Made by a program: the position numbers and the translations under genes. From Cladorhizidae sp. MBARI D1340-BT2 (taxonomy: Eukaryota; Porifera; Demospongiae; Poecilosclerida; Cladorhizidae), in contig JAQNBH010000012.1 in assembly GCA_028752905.1 (NCBI GenBank), forward strand, positions 21,910,956-21,974,955: a stretch of DNA of 64,000 nucleotides. Reading direction: 5' to 3'. The notes beneath the pieces were generated by a model. It was not told the DNA's origin and did not search any database. It was given only the letters and a program-made list of their open reading frames with translations. Shown here one piece after another: positions 56,001 through 64,000 of this stretch. Position 1 is the stretch's first letter. Every line of letters begins with the position of its first letter.

Positions 56001-57104
56001 TACTAGAATTCAAACGTGGAAGTGGAGACCACAATAACCAAGACCTTTAGATATTTAAAGGACACTCTTGTTACATTGGCATCAGCTTTCATAGCTATTG
56101 TTTCTCAATGTATTCACTCCATTTGAACTTACAGGTACAAGAGATGTAGACTTGTTTGAAGTTGCCTGAAGAGATTTACCCCTCTCGCTGGGTACGGACT
56201 TTATGATGGGTTCATCAAGTTTCCTGAGATTGTTATTATGGAACACAAGCACAACTGAACAGGTCTTGTCACAACTACTCATCTTCCATTAGACTTAGCT
56301 GAACTCAGTTTATACCAACCCTACAGACAAAACAATTCTTTTGAGCAAGTCCTTGTGTTTTAGAAATATTTGGCTACTGACAGTTAATAATAATAATAAT
56401 TTTTAAACCTAGTTTAAATGACAAACTAGTATTGTACTGGTATCGTATGTACTAGCTTGGGACATGACAATAAATTAGTAGGTGCTAAAAACTTGTGGTT
56501 ACCACTTTATAGCTCCATAGATTCTGCACACTTCATGGCATGGATTTGATATATAGCTCAAAAGATAGGTCTCTCTGTGTGCTCTCTTTTGATACTAAAA
56601 CATTGTCCCCTCTATGAGAAAACTAGTATTGTACTGTTCATATGCACTAGTTGAGCAGGAAAGTGAAGTCCCTCCTATGCTTTCCAGAGGGTGCCAGCAG
56701 TGATATATACTAGGGGAAACTATTTTTTTGCATCTTAATATGTATATACATGCTTAAGATTCATTTTAAAATCAGCTGTTTGTTTTTGAAGCCAACATTT
56801 TAACCAAACTACTTCAGATCTATCTATCAGGGCATATAAACATACTGTAAGGGTCTGCACCTTTTGATGACATGAATGTTGTGTTGTGTCTGTTGCTCAT
56901 CAAGCCTGACTTTAATTTATCATGAGCAAGGAATTAAACACGAGAAATATATATTTTAAAAAACAGCCCCTTCACTCACCTTATTATCTTGGAATACGTC
57001 GTGCCAGTTCTTAAGGATGACTGGAAGTTAATAATAAACACCTGAGCTATGACAAACACCAAGAGAACGGCAAACACCTTGAAAAGAAGCTTAGTGGGAC
57101 TCAT
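47005..57104 (-). CDS. Carbohydrate sulfotransferase, HNK-1/CHST8-14 type, complete, 402 aa
   Basis: Transfers sulfate from PAPS to glycan chains in the Golgi lumen. Exons in coding order: 57104-56980, 56223-56133, 50238-50131, 49922-49754, 47720-47005; all AG/GT with matching phase. Residues 1-7 cytosolic, about 8-27 signal anchor (LLFKVFAVLLVFVIAQVFII), then a stem with N-glycosylation sequons (NTT, NMT). Catalytic domain: 5'-phosphosulfate loop PKVGCTNLK (149-157), 3'-phosphate site RNPVERLFSAYRSK (215-228), and the family block FQSIFSLCQPCYVRYHYYGN with DAEVL after it. Length (about 350-420 in the family) and topology fit. The substrate (chondroitin, dermatan or other) cannot be told from sequence. 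All key residues are present, so I expect it to be functional. Its introns hold minisatellites and transposons; intron 2 is 5.9 kb and intron 3 only 208 bp. Confidence 0.93.
47759..47869 (+). mobile_element. Family A unit, single, with 12-bp target duplication
   Basis: TTCCTGATGAAGGCTAGAGC ... CAAAACATCAAG (second box lost) ... GTCAACTGAGAGTTTGTTTA, flanked by AATTTTAGACTT on the left and AATTATAGACTT on the right. It lies in sulfotransferase intron 4, 38 bases upstream of the exon 5 acceptor. Confidence 0.8.
47885..49110. repeat. 39-bp minisatellite filling sulfotransferase intron 4
   Basis: The unit TTGGTTCTAGCCTCTATTTG + TTAAGCACCTACTTTACTG is repeated about 31 times. The length is a multiple of 3, so a 13-residue repeat frame is open. 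Shortened copies (TTGGTTCTAGTTAAGCACC) at about 48475 and 48670 are parts of a duplicated block near 195 bp long. Confidence 0.95.
49255..49560. mobile_element. Small inverted-repeat element (MITE-like)
   Basis: The left arm GGACAATTACCACCTGGAAA + AATACCCCATGC and the right arm, read inward, GGACAATTATCGCCTGGACA + AATACCTCCCATGC are inverted copies, each followed by more weakly matching sequence. Left CTCGGACAT and right CCCGGACAA may be the ends. No coding capacity. Confidence 0.65.
50239..52119. other. Sulfotransferase intron 2, first part
   Basis: Mostly unique sequence. Two diverged copies of a ~120-bp segment (TTTGAGATCTAATCCTCAAC at about 51595 and TTTGAGATCAAACAGTCAAC at about 51985) hint at an old duplication. 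A C-run lies at 50767-50777. No exon recognised. Confidence 0.4.
52120..52722. mobile_element. Family B inverted-repeat element, complete copy
   Basis: The left arm GGGACAGAATCACGACTAGT + AGGTGCTAAAATGCTTGTGG and TTACCACTTTATAGCTCCAT + AGATTCTGCACAC is mirrored at the right end. Arms match for about 150 bases including AGGTCTCTCTGTGTGTTCTC. The ~300-bp middle (CACCTGACCATGTACTCGTG, GCGCCTAATGAAAACCAACT, TAGGGCTTCCTCTAGCCTCT) has no coding frame. It is a MITE-like element, superfamily not determined. Confidence 0.8.
52723..53139. other. Sulfotransferase intron 2, nothing recognised
   Basis: A minus-strand frame is open (52887-53411), but its right part is only the GT repeat and the GCAAACTGAT repeat. 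Confidence 0.4.
53140..53420. repeat. GT microsatellite and CAAACTGATG tandem repeat
   Basis: GTGTGT with GTGGTAGGTGTGTGTG insertions at 53146-53285, then TGATGCAAACTGATGCAAAT-type 10-bp repeats at 53333-53420. Confidence 0.9.
53421..53819. other. Sulfotransferase intron 2, nothing recognised
   Basis: Unique sequence. Confidence 0.35.
53820..54660. repeat. Dispersed locus C, copy 2 (paralogue of 35700-36990)
   Basis: The order of blocks matches copy 1, but each minisatellite unit of copy 1 is present once: ATTGCTCTAGCCATTGTTTG...CCCTAGCACAGCTG (the 87-bp type) and AACTGGTGCAAAGTTAAACA...AACACAATGGGATGG (the 44-bp type). Downstream blocks GTCAGGCAGTGCTTTCTGCA, CACATCTCTCCTCTATTGAC and AAATGGCGCATCCCACC continue in parallel. 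Confidence 0.75.
54568..54705. repeat. About 65-70-bp tandem duplication
   Basis: GATGACCATTTCCAATTTAA...AAGGCTGGTGGCCTGTTCGT + ATTTTT occurs twice in a row. Confidence 0.85.
54706..55539. other. Sulfotransferase intron 2, nothing recognised
   Basis: No frame or repeat that I can support. Confidence 0.4.
55540..55885. repeat. About 51-bp tandem repeat
   Basis: Seven copies of CAGTGAGTGTATCAAGTATT + AGTGGATTATGGGCCTATAGGAGAATACTA. Two outer copies carry an extra AGAATATCTAAC segment. Confidence 0.9.
56460..56615. mobile_element. Family B element, left-end fragment
   Basis: GGGACATGACAATAAATTAGTAGG then TGCTAAAAACTTGTGGTTACC, CTCCATAGATTCTGCACACT and GTGTGCTCTCTTTTGATACTA. No right end follows. 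It lies in sulfotransferase intron 1. Confidence 0.75.
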
Positions 57105-57572
57105 CTTCCAGTGGAGCTAGCTAGCTCTTCTATTTCTAGAGGCACTGGAAGTTAGAAATGCTTCAGCTGCTGCTGTTATAATCTATTAGACACGTTCACT
57201 GACCAACCGACACATGTGGTCACAAAACAGTGTTACATATGTCTCAGCATTGACCAACAACTTGTTTTATTGACGCCTTGTTCCAATAAAAAATATATAT
57301 GACTACCATGGTTGCAAGGCAGTGTTTCAGTTGATACAGCTGAAACCTCGCTTAAAACTGTGCCATTCATAACCATGGAACAAAACACATGTACAATTAT
57401 CAATCAAGTGCAAACTAAAAGCACACAATGTACACACTGGCTCTATAAACGGCAAACACCAAGTCTGTGCACTTCCTCTTTACCGGTTTCTCGATGATCT
57501 CATGATGTAGACAACTGTAAATGATTCAGGTGTTCTCGACTTTTGATACACACTTCCCAAAGTGCACTTGCA
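57105..57572. other. 5' flank of the sulfotransferase gene
   Basis: The translation start lies 6 bases after TGGAAG on the minus strand. No TATA box or clear promoter signal. A plus-strand frame (57312-57497) has no recognised motif. Confidence 0.3.
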
Positions 57573-57755
57573 TCACAGAGAGGGCATCATCTTTTCGCTC
57601 TCCTCTCCATGGCGACGGACATTAGTGCTTGTATCCCACTTCATGTGCCTCTCTGTGGGTGGCTCAGCTATAGTGAGATTGGGTGGGCCACTGGATAGGC
57701 CCCTGGGCAAGATCAGGACTATCAAATAGAGAATTGTACTACTGTTAATAAACAA
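57573..57755 (-). other. Open frame with signal-like start, unrecognised
   Basis: After TTATTAACAG (possible acceptor near 57745) the frame reads STILYLIVLILPRGLSSGPP, then NLTIAEPPTERHMKWDTSTN, and ends ESEKMMPSL before TGA. The first part is hydrophobic, the rest polar. It could be a last exon of a small gene between the sulfotransferase and CDC6. No upstream exon found. Confidence 0.3.
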
Positions 57756-57927
57756 TAATGCTTCATGTGCAAATATTTGCTCCTTAGCATCAATAAACTG
57801 ACCAGTATCAGTAATGAGTCATGTATATAGGATAGTTGGATACCCCACCCAGCCTACCTGTAAACCACACCCTACCATAACAAGGCATCAACCTTGCAAC
57901 CACCATTTTGAACTTCCATAATCGAAG

Positions 57928-58097
57928 GTGCTGTAGCGGATCTCACAATCACCGCTCTGTATCGACCCTCATTCCTGCTGCCCAAAGAACGCAGGACCAG
58001 ACTCCTTGCCAGACTCCAGACCCAGGGACCCCTCCCATATGCTGCTCAGGATACCAACAGGATTTCTCACTGGTCGCTCGTCGTGGTGGACGCTGAT
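57928..58097 (+). other. Open frame, unrecognised
   Basis: A plus frame reads SIIEGAVADLTITALYRPSF, then LLPKERRTRLLARLQTQGPL, and ends HWSLVVVDAD before TAA. It has a protein-like composition. The opposite strand is also open for 60 codons, which weakens the case. Confidence 0.25.
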
Positions 58098-58192
58098 TAA
58101 GGAAAAATACCTAGAAACTAACACACCGTGACCTCTGGTGTTGATGTGCAATATATGAGTGTTGTGTTTTGCTTGTGAGAACTAAGACTAAT

Positions 58193-58436
58193 TCACTTCC
58201 TTCTTTCACTCTCGGGTCTTATTACTTATCGACCCCCCAACACGCTACAGTGCACCATTTGCACTCACTTCTCCTTGTCATCACCTCCCAGAGTTGCCTC
58301 CACCAACACCACTGCCTCTGGGTCCTTCGTCAACCATGTCATCTTTCCTCACCAGCTCAAGTGTTCCTCCTCATCTGCCATCAACTCAACATACCCATCA
58401 CCATCACACAATATCCTACTCCATCAAGCAGTCATG
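58193..58436 (+). other. Pro/Ser/Thr-rich open frame, unrecognised
   Basis: The frame reads VLLLIDPPTRYSAPFALTSP, then HHLPELPPPTPLPLGPSSTM and a His/Thr-rich end before TGA. It ends exactly where family A sequence begins. Other frames are open too, so coding is uncertain. Confidence 0.2.
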
Positions 58437-58612
58437 ATTACAATATCCTTCAACTTGAAATTGTACTCTCTTGACATTTTGACTGGACACTCAGTCCAAC
58501 ACATACAGCTGCATTTAGTTGAAACAGGCTAGAACAACTAGTCAAAACGTTGAGAGAGTACAATTTTATTGAGAAGATTATGTTATATGTCAACTGTGAG
58601 TTCATTGAGAAT
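58437..58612. mobile_element. Family A, degenerate inverted pair
   Basis: The left half CAATATCCTTCAACTTGAAAT + TGTACTCTCTTGACATTTTG and the right half GCTAGAACAACTAGTCAAAA + CGTTGAGAGAGTACAATTT ... GTCAACTGTGAGTTCATTGA. Both cores have lost CTGATGA and GAAAC. Confidence 0.75.
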
Positions 58613-58830
58613 CTTAATATTGCTGGCTCTAAGGTCTACGGCCATTAATGCAGCTGTATGTGTTAGACTGCTGTGCATATATATATAACCTTAGTACCTA
58701 GCTAGACCAAGAAATTTAGTCAACATCTCAAATTCTAGCATCCATCTAGGAAACAAGAGCAGTTGAAAATGGATCAAACATCTAAGTTCCTGTGCCCAGC
58801 TCCGAAAGTTTTGCAGCAGTTTCATCCATC

Positions 58831-58914
58831 AAGTCGGAGCAACTACAGGTTGTGGCAGGAATAATGGAGCATGATGTCTTCATTGTTCTGCCAACAGGCT
58901 TCAGGAAGAGTACC
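58831..58914 (+). pseudogene. RecQ-like helicase fragment (Walker A region)
   Basis: The frame KSEQLQVVAGIMEHDVFIVL followed by PTGFRKSTYF matches RecQ motifs 0 and I (Q..AI.....G.DVFV.LPTG.GKS). The Walker A Gly before Lys-Ser is Arg, and a stop follows at once. Only about 28 codons remain, so this is a relic; such fragments often come from TE-spread helicase copies in invertebrates. Confidence 0.6.
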
Positions 58915-59879
58915 TATTTTTAATGTCTTCCTCCTCACATAGCCATAATGAAAATCAGGCACTTTCATCATAGCTTTGCATTTAAATATCAAATTTTACT
59001 TCTGCACAATATATACCACGTGTACTCTGCATTAATTAAGATGGCACTGACGGAGCTCAGTGATTAAAAAATATTTAAATATAGCCAGCTACAATACTTC
59101 TTAGCCAGAAGTAATTCGTTGTAGCAATAGACACTTGCTACACATGAAGCTGGTGCTGGAGAGAAGAGACTTTGCATTTTTCCTTATTTCAAGCTCCTGT
59201 TCTTCCAAAGATCAGCAGTTTTCTCACGCCCTGCCGAGAATTCCTTTCTCCCATCCATCTCAGTTAATGCTCCACAGCCACCATCGGTTACCTGCTGCTA
59301 TCATTGCATGCCATACTTTTAAAAAACCCATTTTTGTGACATAACCGTTGAGGTGTTAAATTTCTGCTTAAATGAGCATGTTTTCCAGATAATGCACAAA
59401 GGTAATTCAAAAAGTTCTTCACCTTCTCTGATTAGCTGATGCTCGAAAAAGTTCATGAACACCCATGCATGCACATATTGTATCAGAGCTGGAGCCCTTT
59501 ATTAAACATGACCTGGATGTGATGTGCTACATCCAGTGGTGGAGAAAGGGACTGAAGCACCCACCCCAGGTTAGCTAATTAGAACTAACAGATATAAGCT
59601 ACCTCTAGCTACAGGTTATGGCCAGGCTTGGCCATGTCAGGCGGCCCCTGAAGATCTCCCTCTGTGCTCACTTTTAGATACTAAAAAAATGTTGCATTGA
59701 CACTGCCCAAGTTACCCACAGCAGGGAAATGGGGAGGACTTCAAAATTTGCACGGGTGTATTTGCGGCTGGGGTGTTGCTGCTGATGGAAACTGCTCGAG
59801 CAGGTCTACATCTGAAAATGTGTTATACGTACGCAGTTGAAGCGCCTACGCATGACCACTCGTCACGTAAGCGAACGCA
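58915..59879. other. Intergenic with a short family B scrap
   Basis: At 59648-59705 GATCTCCCTCTGTGCTCACT + TTTAGATACTAAAAAAATGTTGC resembles the family B inner arm. A plus frame at 59135-59344 is open but unrecognised. Confidence 0.35.
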
Positions 59880-60755
59880 AACACTGGGCTTCTCACAAAT
59901 AGTGCCACGAATTCAAAGGAGAATTTAGAGATGTACTACATCTTCGCTATGGCTGGGAAATAAGGAACACTCCAAAATCGTGCATCTGTGGATCATCATT
60001 CTCAGTCAATCATGCCATGACCTGCAAGAGGGGTGTTTTCCAATTTTGAGGCACAATGAAATAAGAGACATGACTGCCAAATTACTAACAGAGGTGTGCC
60101 ACAACGTAGCAACAGAGCCTCCCTTACAACCTCTGAGTGGTGAAACATTTCCCCACAGATCTGCCATTGTCAGTGCGGAGGCCGTAAAAGCTTGTGGTTT
60201 TTGGAATTTATCACAGGATGCCTATTTTGATGTGAGGCACCCTAATGCTCCTTGTTATCGCTCCAGAGACGTAGCTGCTGTCTACAAGCAACATGAAGCC
60301 GCAAAGAAAAGGGAATACAACCAGCGAGTTCAGAATGTGGAGCATGGTGTGTTCACCCCATTGGTATTCGCAACAACTGGCAGTATGGGACGAGAAGGAA
60401 CTATTTTCTATAAACGCCTGGCAGACATCTCACATAAGCGAGAAAAGCCGTACTCTGTGGTTATGGGATGGCTAAGATGCCGATTGAGCTTCGCAATCCT
60501 TGGTTCTGCCATCATGTGCATACGAGGCACACGTTCTTCTTTTAAGCAACCAGTCAACGAGGAAAACTTGTCCTTGGCATCTGCTGAAGGCCAGGTACCA
60601 CTTGAGAACTGTTAACCTGATGGCCTGGTACCACCATAAAAACATTTTCTGCTGTGTTATACCTTTGTTATTGTCTGTAGTTAGTGTTGTTGTACTTGTT
60701 GAATTTGAAGAAAGAAAAAAGAAGAAGGAAAAATAATAATAATAATAATTCAAAG
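59880..60755 (+). mobile_element. LINE-type element, 3' fragment with AAT tail
   Basis: The upstream frame reads [20 protein letters not shown] then [20 protein letters not shown]. After a frame break at about 60030 the main frame continues RHNEIRDMTAKLLTEVCHNV, FWNLSQDAYFDVRHPNAPCY, HEAAKKREYNQRVQNVEHGV, FTPLVFATTGSMGREGTIFY and VMGWLRCRLSFAILGSAIMC to a stop at 60615. I recognise this as the zinc-knuckle and C-terminal region of invertebrate non-LTR ORFs. The FDV ... HE..KK pattern suggests a PD-(D/E)XK-type nuclease (inference). The copy ends in AATAATAATAATAAT at 60733-60748, a non-LTR 3' tail. No RT remains. Confidence 0.75.
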
Positions 60756-61255
60756 CAAAATTCACGGTGCAGTACCGCCACTTAATCAGCTGCGGGTAAC
60801 TTCGGCATGGTATAATTATACTATGCAATATTCACAGGACTTTCGATCTTAATAAATTAAAAACGCAAATCTTGTTTGTAATTTGCGGTTTAGCCGTCCC
60901 TTCCCTTCTAGTCGCCACCTATTTTACGAGCACCTTATAAACTACAGTGTGGATGGTGACGGGTCAGATAGTCATTTGGTATTTCAAGTCTTTTACTAAG
61001 GTATATCATGCATGAAAGGTGCCCTAAGCAATTTTTCCAGTAGTGCCAAGTTTCCTAAACTTTCAAATCGGTAATATTAAAGTAGATACGCATAGCCACC
61101 TTTTTTTAACCAGGAAGTTATCTCATCTTGAGAAGGCAATGTTGTTTATTTAATCACAGATGAGGATTAAAAAAAAATGATGGTAATTAAATTAAACAAC
61201 ATACAACATAATATTATATGACATATTATATGGTAATACGATTACTGAAAAGTGA
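60756..61255. other. 3' flank of CDC6, nothing recognised
   Basis: AT-rich sequence. Confidence 0.4.
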
Positions 61256-64000
61256 CTAAGAAAATATAGATGTTACAAACTCCTCCTTTAAAATATTTCC
61301 AAGTTCTTCATTGCTCAATAGGAGTTTCACTTTGGTCTGCAGAATTCCTTTCCCCCTCCTAATAACCAAGACACCTCTCCCCTCCAGCATGGTCAGCATG
61401 TCTCTGAAATTGCCGTCTTGTTGAACAGGAAGTTTTCTGGTCGTGCAGACATTGACGTAAGCGTCGTTAAGTTTCTTGACGCTGACCTCTCCTTGAGTGC
61501 GACCACCTTGAAGCCGCAGAAGTGCGGCTATCACCAGCTGCTGATGGAGGGGAAGAGTTTCTCCCAAGGTTTGGATCGAAATGTCGGAGGAGTAAGCTTT
61601 GGAAATGACGCCTGCCATGTGACGTAATGTTACACAGATTGCATTTGGACAAGGTTGGTTCTCGTTGGCTTCCTGTTGGCATAGCTCATCCTCCAAACTC
61701 TCCACAGCCATTCTGGAAAGAACAAGGAGGAAAAGGAAGTGAAGCAAAAAGCTCTAGTATGTTCTGTCATACATGCTTGTGTGAAATAAACACTCAAGGG
61801 ACCATAAAATGTGTGGGGGGGATGGGGGAAGCTAAAAAAAACACCCCAAAAACTTGTGGTTACGTTTTGGAAGTTATGTGCTCAAAAGATAAGTGCTCTT
61901 CGCATAGGAATCTCTCTATGTGCTCTCTTTTGATGCTAAACATACTGCACCGTATCTCTCATGTGTTCTCTTTTGATACTAAACATATTGCACAGGTATC
62001 TCTCATACTAAAAATGTTGCATGGAATCTCTCTGTGCTCTCTTTTGATACTAAACATATTGCACACAGGTATCTCTCTCATGTGCTCTCTTTTGATACTA
62101 AAAATGTTGCATAGGAATCTCTCTATGTGCTCTCCTTTGATACTATCTTTAACATATTGCACCGTATCTCTCATGTGTTCTCTTTTGATACTAAACATAT
62201 TTCACTGTATCTCTCATGTGTTCTCTTTTGATACTAAACATATTGCACAGGTATCTCTCATGTGCTCTCTTTTGATACTAAAAATGTTGCATGGAATCTC
62301 TCTATGTGCTCTCCTTTGATACTATCTTTAACATATTGCACCGGTATCTCTCTGTGCTCTCTTTTGATACTAAACATGATGCATAGGTATCTCTCTGTGC
62401 TCTCTTTTGATACTAAACATATTGCACCGTATCTCTCATGTGCTCTCTTTTGATACTAAACATATTTCACTGTATCTCTCATGTGTTCTCTTTTGATACT
62501 AAACATATTGCACAGGTATCTCTCATGTGCTCTCTTTTGATACTAAAAATGTTGCATGGAATCTCTCTATGTGCTCTCCTTTGATACTATCTTTAACATA
62601 TTGCACCGGTATCTCTCTGTGCTCTCTTTTGATACTAAACATGATGCATAGGTATCTCTCTGTGCTCTCTTTTGATACTAAACATATTGCACCGTATCTC
62701 TCTGTGCTCTCTTTTGATACTAAACATATTGCACCGTATCTCTCATGTGCTCTCTTTTGATACTAAACATATTTCACTGTATCTCTCATGTGTTCTCTTT
62801 TGATACTAAACATATTGCACAGGTATCTCTCATGTGCTCTCTTTTGATACTAAAAATGTTGCATGGAATCTCTCTATGTGCTCTCCTTTGATACTATCTT
62901 TAACATATTGCACCGGTATCTCTCTGTGCTCTCTTTTGATACTAAACATGATGCACAGGTATCTCTCCATGTCAACATTCCTGCAGCTAAAGTGGGGATA
63001 TCTCGAAATCTTGACTGCCTGAACTTTCACCAAGTATGGCTCTTGATAGCCAAACATTATTATCTGGCAAAAGAAAGCACTCCTCTATGATTTCATTAGG
63101 TGCTCGAAAGTGATTAGGTGGTCATGGCATGGCAACTGAAAATCTGGCTGGTTGTGACGGAAAATTTACAGGTAACTACTGGCCAAGGTCTTATTAATGA
63201 CAACACACATTGCACCGAGTACTTCTCTTGCATATTATCAGTTCAGGCAACTCTTATGCACCAATTTTAGTATTAAAAGAGAGCACACAGAGAGATCTAT
63301 CTTTTGAGGAATACATCAGGTTCATAGAGTGAAGTGTGCAGAATCTATGGTGCTCCCAAGTTACAACCACAAGTTTGTTCTTCTTGTTCTCTACTTTTAT
63401 GGTCTCAACCCCGCTGTGATTGTTATAGCCCGGAAAAGAGAAGGAGATGACAACATGTGAGGAAGAGAGAGTAGATGACAACATACGAGGAAGAGAGAGT
63501 AGGAGATGACAACATACGAGAAAGAAAGAGAGTAGATAACATACGAGGAAGAGAGAGAATAGGAGATGACAACATATGAGGAAGAGAGAGTAGATGACAA
63601 CATACGAGGAAGAGAGAGTAGGAGATGACAACATACGAGGAAGAGAGAGAGAGTAGGAGATGACAACATCGTATGCTACCAAAAACAATACATGCCATTC
63701 TTTCCTGGCCACACCCAGTGATGGGAAAACAAATCGTACACAGCACATTTGATGGCAGTGAATTTTTTCTTTCTCTCGTTATATTTTTCCAGCTTGTGCA
63801 TGCCACACAACAAATCATTTCATACATCTGGAAGCGTAAAACATGGTAAGGTGAAGTCACCGATTTCATTCTGACTGCCACACCCTCCTGTTAACAAATG
63901 CACAGACACACACACCTGCAGAGGTCCAGTGCTCTCCGCACATCCCCGTGAATCGCTGCAACCTTGCGGGCACAGTACAGCACAGCTCTGGAGTCAATGA
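61256..64000 (-). CDS. CDC6: CDC6 replication licensing ATPase, last two exons (partial at right edge)
   Basis: CDC6 is the AAA+ protein that, with ORC and Cdt1, loads MCM2-7 on origins. The penultimate exon (cut at 64000, donor after 63916) reads IDSRAVLYCARKVAAIHGDV then RRALDLCR, the sensor-2 region with its GD-R--LD arginine. It joins in phase 2 to the last exon 61712-61256 (151 residues): MAVESLEDELCQQEANENQP, VTLRHMAGVISKAYSS, LPLHQQLVIAALLRLQ, then the winged-helix domain VSVKKLNDAYVNVCTTRKLP, MLEGRGVLVIRRGKGILQTK and VKLLLSNEELGNILKEEF. ORC1 is the main alternative, but the LPLHQQ, LEGRG and TKV blocks fit CDC6 better. The ATPase core is outside the window. The last intron (2.2 kb) contains an expanded family B element. 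Confidence 0.85.
61848..63382. mobile_element. Family B element expanded by an internal minisatellite
   Basis: The left arm (AAACTTGTGGTTACGTTTTG ... CTCAAAAGATAAG) starts at 61848, and the right arm (TTAAAAGAGAGCACACAGAG ... GTGCAGAATCTATGGTGCTC ... AACCACAAGTTT) ends near 63382. The middle GCTAAAGTGGGGATATCTCG...CTGCCTGAACTTTC at 62985-63030 matches the family B interior. Between them lies the array of the next entry. Confidence 0.75.
61890..62975. repeat. About 40-46-bp minisatellite derived from the family B arm
   Basis: The unit ATCTCTCTGTGCTCTCTTTT + GATACTAAACATATTGCACAGGT is repeated about 25 times. Variants (GATACTATCTTTAACATATTG, ATGTTGCATGGA) recur in the same order, giving blocks of about 265-305 bp that are themselves repeated three times (for example 62255, 62520 and 62825). 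The unit copies the AGGTCTCTCTGTGTGCTCTC + TTTTGATACTAAAACA part of family B. Confidence 0.93.
63430..63670. repeat. About 31-bp purine-rich minisatellite in CDC6 intron
   Basis: AGGAAGAGAGAGTAGGAGAT + GACAACATACG is repeated about eight times with short forms lacking GTAGGA. The plus strand is almost pure purine with GA runs. Confidence 0.9.
63671..63915. other. CDC6 intron, unrecognised open frame
   Basis: A minus-strand frame reads SVTSPYHVLRFQMYEMICCV and CTICFPITGCGQERMAC. The cysteine spacing is suggestive of a zinc finger but not convincing. Confidence 0.25.

Noticed and set aside
61256..61747. CDC6 last exon as ORC1
   Set aside because: ORC1 shares the sensor-2 motif, but the LPLHQQLVI, LEGRGVL and LQTKVKL blocks align better with CDC6; ORC1 is kept as the alternative.
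1..64000. tRNA, rRNA or snRNA genes
   Set aside because: I looked for GGTTCGAATCC-type B boxes and other strong RNA signatures on both strands and saw none that I could support by eye; a covariance search would be decisive.

Overview
The window looks like a stretch of metazoan nuclear genome, most likely a sponge or another early-branching marine invertebrate. Four spliced animal genes with GT-AG introns, animal LINE, hAT and Ty3/gypsy relics and about twenty minisatellites support this. The phylum is an inference from TE content and protein style only. There are no operons, CRISPR arrays or recognisable tRNA/rRNA genes.

All four host genes that I could reconstruct by reading exons and matching splice phase lie on the minus strand. 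(1) 10662-14866: five internal exons of an SLC37-type sugar-phosphate/phosphate antiporter (partial). (2) 25761-40051: a three-exon dispanin/IFITM-like (CD225) two-helix membrane protein of 141 aa, with a 13 kb first intron. (3) 47005-57104: a complete five-exon, 402-aa HNK-1-type carbohydrate sulfotransferase, a type II Golgi protein. (4) 61256-64000: the last two exons of CDC6, cut by the right edge. They have unrelated jobs (transport, membrane/immune-type, glycan sulfation, replication licensing), so no shared pathway is implied.

Mobile DNA region by region: 1-4 kb, a broken Ty3/gypsy pol with its 3' end; 16.3-16.7, 20.3-22.3, 41.9-43.9 and 59.9-60.8 kb, LINE relics; 29087-30933, a 1847-bp element with perfect 38-bp inverted ends and TA duplication; 40271-41559, a decayed hAT transposase copy; 52.1-52.7 kb and several partial copies, a second inverted-repeat family ('family B'). 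A third family ('family A') is a unit of about 110 bp that carries a minimal hammerhead-ribozyme-like core. It occurs as single units with 8-17 bp target duplications and as head-to-head pairs at about a dozen places.

Tandem repeats fill much of the rest, mainly inside introns. The most interesting pattern is that several minisatellites can be traced to their single-copy source: 23.8-25.2 kb from family A, 61.9-63.0 kb from family B, and 34.5-36.3 kb from a dispersed locus whose paralogue at 53.8 kb still carries each unit once. Reading-frame fragments that I could not name are listed at low confidence.
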